From IMG/VR virus record IMGVR_UViG_3300035180_000626, positions 1 through 23,498 of that record: DNA of 23,498 bases. One strand, given 5' to 3'. Below the pieces are notes generated by a model. That model worked only from the letters and a program-made list of their open reading frames with translations. It was not told the DNA's origin and did no database searches. This DNA comes from a virus. The position numbers were made by a program, and so were the translations under genes. Shown here one piece after another: positions 7,342 through 13,910 of this stretch; position 1 is the first letter of the stretch, and every line of letters starts with the position of its first letter.

Positions 7342-7917
7342 TTATTTCTTCTTTGCCTTTGGTTCTTTAATATCCAAGGTGGGGGCAGCATCGGTAATCA
7401 ATACTACTTTGTTAGCTTCCGCTAGCAGCTTGGCCTTGGTAGTGTCTACTGTGGCTTCCTCTACCAGTTTCTTATATTCGCTAACTGAAAGGTCTACAGA
7501 GTACTTAAACAATCTTTCAGCAATAAATGCACCTTCATTACTGATACGTGCAAAGTTATCCATAACTTTGTCAACTGCGTCAAAAGTATTACCTGGTTCA
7601 TTCTCAGGCTTAACCAGCTTGTAATTCTTTTTGATAACGGCCTTAAGCACATAACCATTACCTAGCTCTTGATTGTTAGTGCCTTCCTGTGCGGATTTAC
7701 CAAAACCCATTTCAACAGCAAGCTTACGCAATCGCATTTCTTCTTCTGTGGCAGCCTGCAATGTTTCCTTAGAAGCCTGCCATTGCATAAGCACTTCATC
7801 AAGTGTTAGCTTCTTTTTAATTGGTGCACCATTAACCCAAGGGGTTTGCACAGTCACAGGCCAAGGTGGTATTTCATTAGCTGTGGGCAATACCCAAGGT
7901 TTGGATGTAACTGACAT
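7342..7917 (-). CDS. early phage protein, possibly DUF7173-like
   Basis: First gene of the leftward operon. The start is set at the ATG at 7917 (MSVTSKPWVLP) with GAGGTG just ahead; the frame is open to 7953 but that would run into the promoter. The 191-residue protein has a Trp/Pro-rich N-terminal arm, a helix around KETLQAATEEEMRLRKLAVEM, then NNQELGNGYVLKAVIKKNYKL, a stretch I associate with early proteins of podoviruses (DUF7173-like, from memory), and a Lys-rich C-terminus. These proteins have no established function. Its place directly behind the promoter means it should be among the first made. Confidence 0.65.
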   Translation of the reverse strand: MSVTSKPWVLPTANEIPPWPVTVQTPWVNGAPIKKKLTLDEVLMQWQASKETLQAATEEEMRLRKLAVEMGFGKSAQEGTNNQELGNGYVLKAVIKKNYKLVKPENEPGNTFDAVDKVMDNFARISNEGAFIAERLFKYSVDLSVSEYKKLVEEATVDTTKAKLLAEANKVVLITDAAPTLDIKEPKAKKK

Positions 7918-7946
7918 AGTGCACCTCATAGAAATTAAGTTGTTAC

Positions 7947-7961
7947 AGCCCATTTAGGGCT
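7947..7961. promoter_or_regulatory. candidate operator over the leftward -10 box
   Basis: AGCCC-ATTTA-GGGCT is a perfect 5-bp inverted repeat with a 5-base centre that covers the -10 box of the leftward promoter. Another AGCCC half-site lies at 7990-7994, next to the rightward -35 box. The neighbouring HTH protein is the natural candidate ligand (inference). Confidence 0.4.
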
Positions 7962-7979
7962 TAAATTCTTTCTTGTCAA
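7951..7979 (-). promoter_or_regulatory. leftward promoter of the replication/recombination operon
   Basis: Reading leftward, a perfect TTGACA (7979-7974) is followed after 17 bases by TAAATG (7956-7951); in the alphaproteobacterial frame this is GTTGAC-N17-CTAAAT, 5 of 6 at the -10. It lies about 35 bases ahead of the first leftward gene. An inverted repeat covers the -10 box. Confidence 0.6.
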
Positions 7980-7994
7980 CTGCTATTTTAGCCC

Positions 7995-8023
7995 TTGTGA
8001 ATTATTATTTATTCTTGTATATA
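7995..8023 (+). promoter_or_regulatory. rightward promoter for HTH and replication genes
   Basis: TTGTGA (7995-8000) and TATATA (8018-8023) are separated by exactly 17 bases. A transcript starting near 8030 would include the ribosome-binding site and TTG start of the HTH gene at 8051. Back-to-back with the leftward promoter, it forms the divergent control region. Confidence 0.55.
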
Positions 8024-8034
8024 GACCCGAAGCA

Positions 8035-8042
8035 GAAAAGGG
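8035..8042 (+). promoter_or_regulatory. ribosome-binding site deciding the TTG start of the HTH gene
   Basis: GAAAAGGG ends eight bases before the TTG at 8051 and lies downstream of the predicted transcription start, whereas the longest frame (TTG at 7973) would begin upstream of the promoter. Confidence 0.5.
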
Positions 8043-8050
8043 CCAATACA

Positions 8051-8269
8051 TTGCTTGACACAATCCCTTGTGGATTACTCCACACAACCACACTAAACCT
8101 AGTTAGAAACCGCACTCGCTCATTGACCTTTGAGCGAATTAGTCACGATACCGGCCTAAGCGTATCATGGCTGAAAACCTATTGCCAGGGCAAAAGTAAG
8201 CAGCCTTGTGTTAGCCATGTAGAATTGCTCTATACTTATCTATCTGGCAAGCGCCTGGTGCTAGAATAA
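8051..8269 (+). CDS. small helix-turn-helix DNA-binding protein, TTG start
   Basis: The frame runs from a TTG at 7973 but the TTG at 8051 is preferred because of the GAAAAGGG ahead of it and the promoter at 7995-8023. The resulting 72-residue protein has a helix-turn-helix at about residues 26-50 (FERISHDTGLSVSWLKTYCQ), followed by a helix ending YTYLSGKRL, typical of small phage Cro/excisionase-like regulators or terminase-like wHTH modules. Its stop overlaps the ATG of the replication protein (TAATG). Position in the divergent control region suggests it regulates the two arms, but a replication-initiator role next to the PrimPol is also possible. Confidence 0.65.
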   Translation: MLDTIPCGLLHTTTLNLVRNRTRSLTFERISHDTGLSVSWLKTYCQGKSKQPCVSHVELLYTYLSGKRLVLE

Positions 8270-10602
8270 TGCTTGAAAATTTCTATAATATTCCTGAAGA
8301 AATGCGGCTACTTAAACAGTGGTGCGTATGGCGCTATGAGGAAACAGAAAATGGTAAGCCCACAAAGGTACCATATCAACCTAATGGCTACCATTGCAGC
8401 GTAACAGATAATAGTACATGGTGCACATTTGATGAAGCCGTAGCCTCTTGCAAGTGGTCAAGTGGTAAGCTATCCGGTATTGGTTTTGTGTTTGATCGGG
8501 GTGGAAAATATGCGGGCATTGATTTGGATGCCGCACCTGATGAAGCCACTAGCCAAAGGCAACAGAAGATATTTGCAGCCTTTGATAGTTATGCAGAGCG
8601 TAGCCCAAGTGGTAAAGGTTTGCACATCATCATTAAGGCTATCCTGCCTGGTGGTAGACGCAGAAGCAGCATAGAGCTTTATTCTTCTGACAGATTCTTT
8701 ACTATGACGGGTGATGTATTCAATGCTAAGCCAATTGCTGAAAGGCAAGGGCTTGCGGATATACTGTATGAAGAATTGGGCAAGGTTAAGAACGTATCAA
8801 ACTACCTTGGCACAATAGAGGAAAATAGTTCAGATGCTGAGATTATAAACAAAGCCTTAGCGGCTGTGAATGGCGACAAGTTTAAGACACTACTAGAGGG
8901 CAGATGGCAGGATTTATACCCAAGCCAATCTGAAGCAGACTTGTCTTTTATGAACATGGTAGCCTTCTACACGCATTCACGTAATCAAATTGTGCGTATC
9001 TTCAGGGCTAGCCCTTTGGGCAAACGCGAAAAGGCAAATAGGGCAAATTATATAGAATATATGTTGAATAAGGTTTTTGACCAGGTATTGCCCCCTGTTG
9101 ACATAGAGGGTTTACAGGAAGCTTTTGATGCTGCCAAGGAAGCACACACGGCGAAAGTGCAGAAGGCAAATCAGCCCACCCCACTACAACAAACTGATTT
9201 AGCTTCACATACTGACATTCATTCAGATACACAAACTGATAGCCCATATGTTTTGCCACCTGGTTTGCTAGGTGAGATTGCACAATTTATCTATCAATGT
9301 TCCCCGCGTCAAGTACCAGAGATTTCCCTAGCTGCTGCAATTGCTTTCATGGCGGGGATTACAGGCCGCGCCTACAATGTATCAGGCACGGGCTTAAATC
9401 AGTATGTGCTGTTGCTTGCCCCTACCGGCACGGGTAAAGAAGGCATGGCTTCGGGGATTGATAAGCTGGTTGCATCTATCCGTGATGAAATACCGGCTAT
9501 TAAAGACTTCATAGGCCCTGCTGAGATTGTATCAGGTCAAGCGCTGCTTAAGTATGTCTCTAAGACTTCATCTAGCTTTGTATCTGTTGTGGGTGAGTTT
9601 GGCCTTAAGATGCAACAGCTATCTAACCGCCATGCTAATACTGCTGAGATTATGCTTAAGCGTGTACTGCTAGACATCTACAACAAGTCAGGCTATGGTA
9701 AGCAGCTACAAGCTGCTATCTATTCACAAAAAGAAAACAGTACAGATATGGTGAATAGCCCTGCTGTTACACTGTTAGGTGAAAGCACACCTGAAACCTT
9801 CTTTCAATCCATAGATGAAAATATTATTGCTGATGGCTTATTGCCCCGCTTCACCCTTATAGAATACAATGGTGTTAGACCGGATTTAAATTATAATCAC
9901 GGTTCTGCAACACCTTCAGAAGGGCTTAAAGAAAGGCTGGCTGCATTGGTAGCCCATTGCCTTAGGCTTAATAATGGTGTTAATAATATGCCTATGTGTG
10001 TGCATGTAAATGCCACGGATGCAGCAGCTAAAATACTAAATGAATATGACGTATTTGCCACAGCTAAAATTAATGGCTCAGATGTAAATGTAATCCGGCA
10101 CCTTTGGAATAGGGCACATATTAAAGTACTCAAATTAGCCGCCCTAATTGCCGTGGGCTGTGATGCTTACAACCCTGTTATTAAGACTGAGTATGCACAA
10201 TGGGCTATTAATGTTGTTAACTTCGATGTAGCTAAGCTCTATAATAGGTTTGCTTCAGGTGACTTTGGCAAAGATGAAAATGAAAGTAAGCAACTTGATT
10301 ATATCAAAGCCGCAATTAAACATTATCTTACATCTACCTTTGCACAAGTTAAAATGTATACCCACAATGAAGAATTGCACAAAGCTAAAATTATTCCTTA
10401 TGCCTATCTCAGTAAAAAATTGATTAGTGCTGCACCATTCAGGTTAGATAAAATTGGTTCTACTAATGCAATTAAGAAAGCTTTGGTTAACCTGGTTGAC
10501 AGTGGTGCAATTAAAGAGATTGGTAAGTTAGACCTGAATACAAAGCATAACACTAGCCAAAAGGCATTTATGGTGGAGGATATGGCGTGGTTGTGGAACT
10601 AA
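8269..10602 (+). CDS. bifunctional primase-polymerase with DUF3987-like ATPase
   Basis: A 777-residue replication protein. Residues 1-170 form a PrimPol domain of the phage NrS-1 polymerase type: WCVWRYEE, PTKVPYQPNG, the catalytic GIDLD (D85, D87), ERSPSGKGLHI (111-120) and ELYSSDRFFTMTGD (136-149). After a Thr/Asp/Gln-rich linker around 295-325, a DUF3987-like ATPase domain begins, with Walker A APTGTGKE (384-391) and a VVGEFG Walker B-like strand further on. The C-terminal part is helical. The family makes primers and can extend them, and the ATPase part probably unwinds DNA. It follows the HTH gene with TAATG coupling and precedes an AT-rich gap that could be the origin. No other primase or replicative helicase is seen. 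Confidence 0.85.
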   Translation: MLENFYNIPEEMRLLKQWCVWRYEETENGKPTKVPYQPNGYHCSVTDNSTWCTFDEAVASCKWSSGKLSGIGFVFDRGGKYAGIDLDAAPDEATSQRQQKIFAAFDSYAERSPSGKGLHIIIKAILPGGRRRSSIELYSSDRFFTMTGDVFNAKPIAERQGLADILYEELGKVKNVSNYLGTIEENSSDAEIINKALAAVNGDKFKTLLEGRWQDLYPSQSEADLSFMNMVAFYTHSRNQIVRIFRASPLGKREKANRANYIEYMLNKVFDQVLPPVDIEGLQEAFDAAKEAHTAKVQKANQPTPLQQTDLASHTDIHSDTQTDSPYVLPPGLLGEIAQFIYQCSPRQVPEISLAAAIAFMAGITGRAYNVSGTGLNQYVLLLAPTGTGKEGMASGIDKLVASIRDEIPAIKDFIGPAEIVSGQALLKYVSKTSSSFVSVVGEFGLKMQQLSNRHANTAEIMLKRVLLDIYNKSGYGKQLQAAIYSQKENSTDMVNSPAVTLLGESTPETFFQSIDENIIADGLLPRFTLIEYNGVRPDLNYNHGSATPSEGLKERLAALVAHCLRLNNGVNNMPMCVHVNATDAAAKILNEYDVFATAKINGSDVNVIRHLWNRAHIKVLKLAALIAVGCDAYNPVIKTEYAQWAINVVNFDVAKLYNRFASGDFGKDENESKQLDYIKAAIKHYLTSTFAQVKMYTHNEELHKAKIIPYAYLSKKLISAAPFRLDKIGSTNAIKKALVNLVDSGAIKEIGKLDLNTKHNTSQKAFMVEDMAWLWN

Positions 10603-10771
10603 GTACTTGATATAATAGAAATATAATGGAAATTTGAAGCTATTATCAGCCAATATAATAACAAAATCAACGGTTTGCACCCCATTTAATAAAATATAAT
10701 TATAATTTGCCTATTACCCCTCTCTCAAAACCTCTTGCATAGTATGGAATGTTGTACTTAAAACATCAGTC

Positions 10772-10788
10772 GGGAAACATAGATTCCC
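10772..10788. repeat. small hairpin between TTGTACTTA repeats
   Basis: GGGAA (10772-10776) and TTCCC (10784-10788) flank a 7-base loop and are followed by TTTTG. It could be a weak terminator for the PrimPol transcript or part of a replication signal. Confidence 0.4.
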
Positions 10789-10790
10789 TT

Positions 10791-10818
10791 TTGTACTTAC
10801 TATTATATTTATTATATT
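10791..10818 (+). promoter_or_regulatory. promoter candidate for the methylase-like gene
   Basis: TTGTAC (10791-10796), 16 bases, then TATATT (10813-10818). The surrounding sequence is so AT-rich that chance -10 boxes are likely, hence the moderate confidence. It would give a leader of about 100 bases before the ATG at 10925. Confidence 0.4.
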
Positions 10819-10924
10819 ATTATATATCTAAAGAAAACAAGAGGTTAGGTAGTATAAGGCCAATAGACCTATTAAAAATTTATGTTTAAGCCTGGCAAAG
10901 ACCAATAAAGGATATTTTATAGCT

Positions 10925-11554
10925 ATGAAAATACTTGTAGGTTGTGAAGAATTTGGTAAGGTAAGGCAAGCATTTCGCAATTGTGGGCATGATGCTTGGA
11001 GTTGTGATATATTGCCTGCTGCTGATAATTCACCTTATCATATTCAAGACGATGTAACTAATGTGTTACACTTGAAATGGGATATGGCTATATTATTTCC
11101 ACCATGCACTAGGCTTTGCTTGTCTGGTGTTAGGTGGCTGCATGTACCACCATTAGGTAAAACACTAGAACAGATATGGCAAGAGCTTGAAGAAGGTGCT
11201 GCATTGTTTAGTGATTGCTGGAATTGTGGCATACCTAGGTTGTGTGTTGAAAATCCTATAATGCACCCATATGCTATAGAGAGAATACACAACTATCAAA
11301 AACCACAACAATTTGTGCATTCTTATTGGTTTGGTTATCCCGAATTTAAATCCACAGGACTGCATCTTAGAGGTTTGCCACTAATAAAGCCTACTAAGAT
11401 GCTATGGCCACCTAAAACTGGTACAGATGAGCATAAGAAATGGTCAAAGGTGCATCGGGCTAGCCCTGGCCCTAATTGTGGTAGATTGCGCGGTGAAACT
11501 AATCAAGGCTTAGCTAACGCTATGGCTGAACAATGGGGTTTAAATAGTGCTTGA
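10925..11554 (+). CDS. cytosine-5 DNA methyltransferase-like protein
   Basis: The 209-residue protein starts with a SAM-binding-like strand-loop (KILVGCEEFGKVRQAF), has an acidic residue at the end of the second strand (AWSCDILP), and a PPCT motif at residues 59-62 followed by SGVRW, the arrangement of a phage group annotated as DNA (cytosine-5) methyltransferase-like. It is much shorter than true m5C methylases (about 300-400 residues), with no visible target-recognition region, so catalytic activity or target is uncertain; it could modify free nucleotides or be a degenerate relative. Its TGA overlaps the -35 box of the next promoter. Confidence 0.65.
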   Translation: MKILVGCEEFGKVRQAFRNCGHDAWSCDILPAADNSPYHIQDDVTNVLHLKWDMAILFPPCTRLCLSGVRWLHVPPLGKTLEQIWQELEEGAALFSDCWNCGIPRLCVENPIMHPYAIERIHNYQKPQQFVHSYWFGYPEFKSTGLHLRGLPLIKPTKMLWPPKTGTDEHKKWSKVHRASPGPNCGRLRGETNQGLANAMAEQWGLNSA

Positions 11555-11579
11555 CAACACTATTAAGCCTTACTATATT
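11551..11579 (+). promoter_or_regulatory. strong alphaproteobacterial-type sigma-70 promoter
   Basis: CTTGACA (11550-11556) is followed by TATATT (11574-11579) with 17 bases between TTGACA and TATATT; read as CTTGAC-N17-CTATAT it equals the published alphaproteobacterial consensus. It overlaps the stop of the methylase-like gene and lies about 30 bases ahead of the next ATG. Confidence 0.75.
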
Positions 11580-11610
11580 GCACATACAACTTAACTAAAG
11601 GGAAATTGAA

Positions 11611-11871
11611 ATGAATAAGGCAGAACAAAAGGTTTATCCTGATACACAATTTGCTGCTGCACTTAGGGCATGTGGTTGTGAAACAACTTTTCTATGGGAA
11701 ATGCCAGGGCCTAAAGGTACGCGGGTTGCTTGGCTTAGTAGTTATGGTGTAACATATAATGGGCATACAACATTAGTTATTGTTGAAACTATGGATAATG
11801 GCCCTATCATTATATTGCCCGATGAATATGTAAGTAGTGATTTGCTTAAGCTTATTAAAGATATTAAGTAA
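11611..11871 (+). CDS. hypothetical 86-residue protein
   Basis: No family is recognised. The mixed alpha/beta protein has a short N-terminal helix (TQFAAALRACG), a beta-rich middle (TTFLWEM, TRVAWLSSYG, HTTLVIVETMDNGPIIILP) and a final helix (SSDLLKLIKDIK). It has its own strong promoter upstream and a hairpin terminator downstream, so it is probably made as a separate, abundant early transcript, a pattern common for phage genes that interfere with the host. AAAGGGAAATTGAA gives a good ribosome-binding site. Confidence 0.65.
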   Translation: MNKAEQKVYPDTQFAAALRACGCETTFLWEMPGPKGTRVAWLSSYGVTYNGHTTLVIVETMDNGPIIILPDEYVSSDLLKLIKDIK

Positions 11872-11874
11872 CAC

Positions 11875-11902
11875 TTGACAACCACTAAGGCCATGGTGTA
11901 AC
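11875..11902 (+). promoter_or_regulatory. promoter candidate interlocked with a terminator
   Basis: A perfect TTGACA (11875-11880) is followed after 16 bases by TGTAAC (11897-11902, 4 of 6). The -10 lies inside the hairpin at 11888-11912, so transcripts starting here would lack the 5' arm and escape that terminator. Confidence 0.4.
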
Positions 11903-11920
11903 ACCACGGCCTAACTTTTT
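11888..11920 (+). terminator. rho-independent terminator after the 86-residue gene
   Basis: AGGCCATGGTG and CACCACGGCCT form an 11-bp stem with one mismatch around a TAA loop, followed by TAACTTTTT. It lies directly behind the stop at 11871. Confidence 0.7.
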
Positions 11921-11935
11921 AAATGGGGTTCTAAC

Positions 11936-12178
11936 ATGAAGATTATCAAAGGTTTATATTGGGCTAGCAAGCCTAGTGTAGAAGTAACAGTAGCGGATGC
12001 TGCAAAAGATTCACTTAATTATTCAGATAGTGAAGATACTATTAGGCGTTTGCAAGATATGCTTGATAAGCAAGCATCAGTTATTGCTTTGCTTGCCCAG
12101 GCCCTGCATAATGGTGGGTGCTTGTATAGCCCAGTAATTGCAGATATGCTGAGTTATGAATATAGGATAGAGGAATAG
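11936..12178 (+). CDS. hypothetical 80-residue protein
   Basis: No family is recognised. An N-terminal beta-like stretch (IIKGLYWASKPSVEVTVADA) is followed by an acidic linker and a helix with leucine-rich spacing (TIRRLQDMLDKQASVIALLAQAL), perhaps a coiled coil, then a short tail. It is the first gene after the terminator at 11888-11920 and begins a run of closely packed small genes. GGGG eight bases upstream of the ATG provides ribosome binding. Confidence 0.6.
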   Translation: MKIIKGLYWASKPSVEVTVADAAKDSLNYSDSEDTIRRLQDMLDKQASVIALLAQALHNGGCLYSPVIADMLSYEYRIEE

Positions 12179-12181
12179 TCT

Positions 12182-12376
12182 ATGACTGATGCACAAATGC
12201 TGCAAGCAATTGTAGACCGAAAGCGCCTAGAAGCCCAGGCTGAAACTTTTAGGCTTGACACAGCTATTAGACAAGCTATAAAAGATGGCCAGCCAATGCC
12301 TAAGAACTATTGGCACCTTCTGGTTAAACTTGAAAAGCAGATTAAGCTTTTGGAGAATGTAATTCAAACCTTCTAG
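12182..12376 (+). CDS. hypothetical 64-residue helical protein
   Basis: No family is recognised. The protein is predicted to be nearly all helix: a first helix from about 3 to 35 rich in Ala, Gln and Arg, a break at DGQPMP, and a second helix (WHLLVKLEKQIKLLENVIQTF) with heptad leucines. It starts three bases after the preceding stop with GAGG upstream. A good promoter sequence lies inside its coding region (12255-12282). Confidence 0.6.
   Translation: MTDAQMLQAIVDRKRLEAQAETFRLDTAIRQAIKDGQPMPKNYWHLLVKLEKQIKLLENVIQTF
12255..12282 (+). promoter_or_regulatory. intragenic promoter candidate
   Basis: TTGACA (12255-12260) and TATAAA (12277-12282), 16 bases apart, lie inside the 64-residue gene. 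A transcript would start about 100 bases ahead of the membrane-protein gene at 12388. Confidence 0.5.
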
Positions 12377-12387
12377 GGATTTTAATC

Positions 12388-12501
12388 ATGCAACCACACA
12401 TTCCTATTGTTCTAGCTATTGGTGCACTTGTGCTACTCAGTGCTGCTATTAACCCTAATCTGCTTAACTATTTGTTTAGCTTTGCTGGTATGCCAGGTTA
12501 A
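12388..12501 (+). CDS. tiny membrane protein, 37 residues
   Basis: An ATG at 12388 with AGGGA nine bases upstream opens a 37-residue frame ending in TAA at 12501. Residues 5-21 (PIVLAIGALVLLSAAI) form one transmembrane helix and residues 24-33 (NLLNYLFSFA) continue the hydrophobic character. No family is recognised. It fills the gap between two genes exactly, and its stop lies four bases before the next ATG. Tiny single-span phage proteins can act on the host envelope or in superinfection exclusion, but nothing here identifies a target. Confidence 0.6.
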   Translation: MQPHIPIVLAIGALVLLSAAINPNLLNYLFSFAGMPG

Positions 12502-12505
12502 TGCC

Positions 12506-12853
12506 ATGCTAATTAAAGATAGAGTAGAATACTTAAAGGCTATCAATACAGCCTTGCATATGCAAACAAACAATAATTTGCACCCAAGCTATAGATGTGG
12601 TGTATTCCTCACTATGGAAAGTTGGCGGGCAATCAAAGAAGCCTTGCAGCGTGATATTACCCACAGTGAAGCATTGTTAGCAGCTTATGGTGATTACCTT
12701 GCTGTGGAAGAAAAGCAGCTAGGGTTTATTATGCAGGGTTCTAGAGATTGGAAGCCCGCCCCAATTATTCAGCAAGCTTATGATAGGATTACTGCACAAC
12801 AAGATATTGATGCTGATGCACCAGGTTATAGGAAAGGCCTTAGCCATGATTAA
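12506..12853 (+). CDS. hypothetical 115-residue protein
   Basis: No family is recognised. The ATG at 12506 is chosen over an upstream TTG at 12419 because the latter would overlap the 37-residue gene for most of its length and AGG lies at a fitting distance from 12506. The protein is largely helical (VEYLKAINTALHMQ; MESWRAIKEALQRDITHSEALLAAYGDYLAVEEKQ) with polar faces and a flexible end. Its TAA overlaps the nuclease start by 8 bases. Confidence 0.6.
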   Translation: MLIKDRVEYLKAINTALHMQTNNNLHPSYRCGVFLTMESWRAIKEALQRDITHSEALLAAYGDYLAVEEKQLGFIMQGSRDWKPAPIIQQAYDRITAQQDIDADAPGYRKGLSHD

Positions 12854-13235
12854 TCCTGAAACATATGCTAAAGATACAGAGCACAGTCACCAGGTTGCAG
12901 TATTTGTGTGGGCTAGCTTGCCCCCTCAGCAGAAAGCTTATCCTGAGCTTAAATATATGTTTGCTATTCCTAATGGTGGCAAGCGTGATAAGATTACATC
13001 TTCTAATTTGAAAGCTGAAGGTGTTAAGCCCGGTGCACCTGATATTATGCTGCCAGTAGCCAAGCGCCATTATCACGGCTTGTTTATTGAAATGAAGAAA
13101 CCTAAAGGTGGGGTAGTTAGCGAAGATCAAGTACAATTTATTGACAGTCTTAGGCTTAATGGTTATTATGTCGCTGTGTGCACTTCCTGGTCGCAAGCTA
13201 GAGATTGCATTGTATGGTATATGAGTAATACTTAA
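12846..13235 (+). CDS. VRR-NUC family nuclease
   Basis: A 129-residue single-domain VRR-NUC protein, a PD-(D/E)XK nuclease subgroup found alone in many phages and fused in FAN1. Visible motifs are FAIPNGGKRD (39-48), KPGAPDIMLPV with D66, GLFIEMKK with E82 and K84, and Q95 on the following helix. Stand-alone phage VRR-NUC proteins are Holliday-junction-type resolvases or structure-specific endonucleases. The start at 12846 is set by AAAGG upstream and an 8-base overlap with the previous gene. Junction resolution during replication or packaging is the likely role. Confidence 0.85.
   Translation: MINPETYAKDTEHSHQVAVFVWASLPPQQKAYPELKYMFAIPNGGKRDKITSSNLKAEGVKPGAPDIMLPVAKRHYHGLFIEMKKPKGGVVSEDQVQFIDSLRLNGYYVAVCTSWSQARDCIVWYMSNT
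13141..13169 (+). promoter_or_regulatory. intragenic promoter candidate in the VRR-NUC gene
   Basis: TTGACA (13141-13146), 17 bases, TATTAT (13164-13169, 5 of 6) lie in the 3' part of the nuclease gene, about 90 bases ahead of the next gene at 13259. Confidence 0.5.
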
Positions 13236-13258
13236 CCAACTTAAAAAGAGGAATAATT

Positions 13259-13576
13259 ATGGGTAGTAAATCAAAACGTGTTAGTATGCAGCAGGAAATG
13301 ATTAGAGAAATCCGCCGCAATAGGTTCATTGCGCGGTACAATGCAAACCCTTGTAACTTTCTACCTGGGGGTATGCTTACCAAACTATACAAAATGGACG
13401 TTAACCAGAAGCAACTTGAAACCCTTGCCGGTCAAGTTATCTTTAGTATTAATGAGCATAGAAAAAATGTTAGCTACCCCTTAATTAATTGGCCTTCACC
13501 TGAAGTATTAACTGAATGGAATGCTAGTATTAAAGCAGGAAGGATTGCTAAGAAGTTAGACCATGCAACAGGTTAA
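13259..13576 (+). CDS. hypothetical 105-residue basic protein
   Basis: No family is recognised. A strongly basic N-terminal helix (SKRVSMQQEMIREIRRNRFIARYN) could contact nucleic acid, followed by a Gly/Pro turn (CNFLPGGM), a helix containing QKQLETLAGQVIFSINEHRKN and a C-terminal helix. AAGAGGAATAATT precedes the ATG. It overlaps the zinc-ribbon gene by 14 bases. DNA or RNA binding is suggested by charge only. Confidence 0.6.
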   Translation: MGSKSKRVSMQQEMIREIRRNRFIARYNANPCNFLPGGMLTKLYKMDVNQKQLETLAGQVIFSINEHRKNVSYPLINWPSPEVLTEWNASIKAGRIAKKLDHATG

Positions 13577-13850
13577 AGTTGTTCTAGAATATGCCAAGCT
13601 AGGCCGCATTGTGGGCTTCAAACTTGCAGGCTCGGCTAATACTATTTATTGGGCCTTGCAAGGTGAAGGGTTCACACCTGATGAAATAGCAGACATTGAA
13701 AACAATGTTTTGTTTACTGAAGCCCTGGATGAAACAGCCTTATGCTGTGACATATGTGGCTGGTGGTGCGCTACTGAGGAAGTCTCAGATAACTTTGATG
13801 AATTGGTGTGTGACCAATGCATGAAAGAAGGGCAAGGTGAAGAAGAATAG
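13563..13850 (+). CDS. small zinc-ribbon-like acidic protein
   Basis: The 95-residue protein starts with a beta-helix unit (QQVKVVLEYAKLGRIVGFKL), followed by an acidic middle and a C-terminal C62-x2-C65-x17-C83-x2-C86 ribbon, with additional C61 and C69. The last residues are strongly acidic (KEGQGEEE). Zinc ribbons of this type occur in many small phage regulators, for example ones binding host RNA polymerase, but no specific family is recognised. It ends just before a TTGACA. Confidence 0.6.
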   Translation: MQQVKVVLEYAKLGRIVGFKLAGSANTIYWALQGEGFTPDEIADIENNVLFTEALDETALCCDICGWWCATEEVSDNFDELVCDQCMKEGQGEEE

Positions 13851-13853
13851 GGC

Positions 13854-13882
13854 TTGACAGCCTTATTACTTTAAGCTACAGC
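13854..13882 (+). promoter_or_regulatory. promoter candidate with perfect -35 and weak -10
   Basis: CTTGACA (13853-13859) immediately after the zinc-ribbon stop; 17 bases later TACAGC (CTACAG in the CTTGAC-N17-CTATAT frame, 4 of 6). Position ahead of a well-spaced ribosome-binding site supports it; the -10 is poor. Confidence 0.35.
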
Positions 13883-13910
13883 ATACTTCTAACTTCAAAG
13901 GGGTATTCAA

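Larger units (their letters stand above)
10603..10924. other. AT-rich intergenic region, possible origin and promoter region
   Basis: This is the only gap above 300 bases and no ORF of useful size lies on either strand. It is very AT-rich, with a run of TATTATATTTATTATATT-like sequence at 10800-10828. It contains two direct copies of TTGTACTTA (10752-10760 and 10791-10799) bracketing a hairpin (GGGAA-7-TTCCC, 10772-10788). A promoter-like pair lies at 10791-10818. Position directly behind the PrimPol gene and the AT-rich unwinding-like tract make it an origin candidate; this is inference. Confidence 0.4.

Noticed and set aside
7973-8050. Longer form of the HTH protein starting at TTG 7973
   Set aside because: This start lies upstream of the likely rightward promoter and lacks a ribosome-binding site; the TTG at 8051 has GAAAAGGG ahead.
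8055-8060. TTGACA as a promoter -35
   Set aside because: No acceptable -10 lies 16-18 bases downstream and it falls in the start of the HTH gene.
10861-10924. Leader peptide MFKPGKDQ ahead of the methylase-like gene
   Set aside because: Eight codons with no clear ribosome-binding site or attenuator structure.
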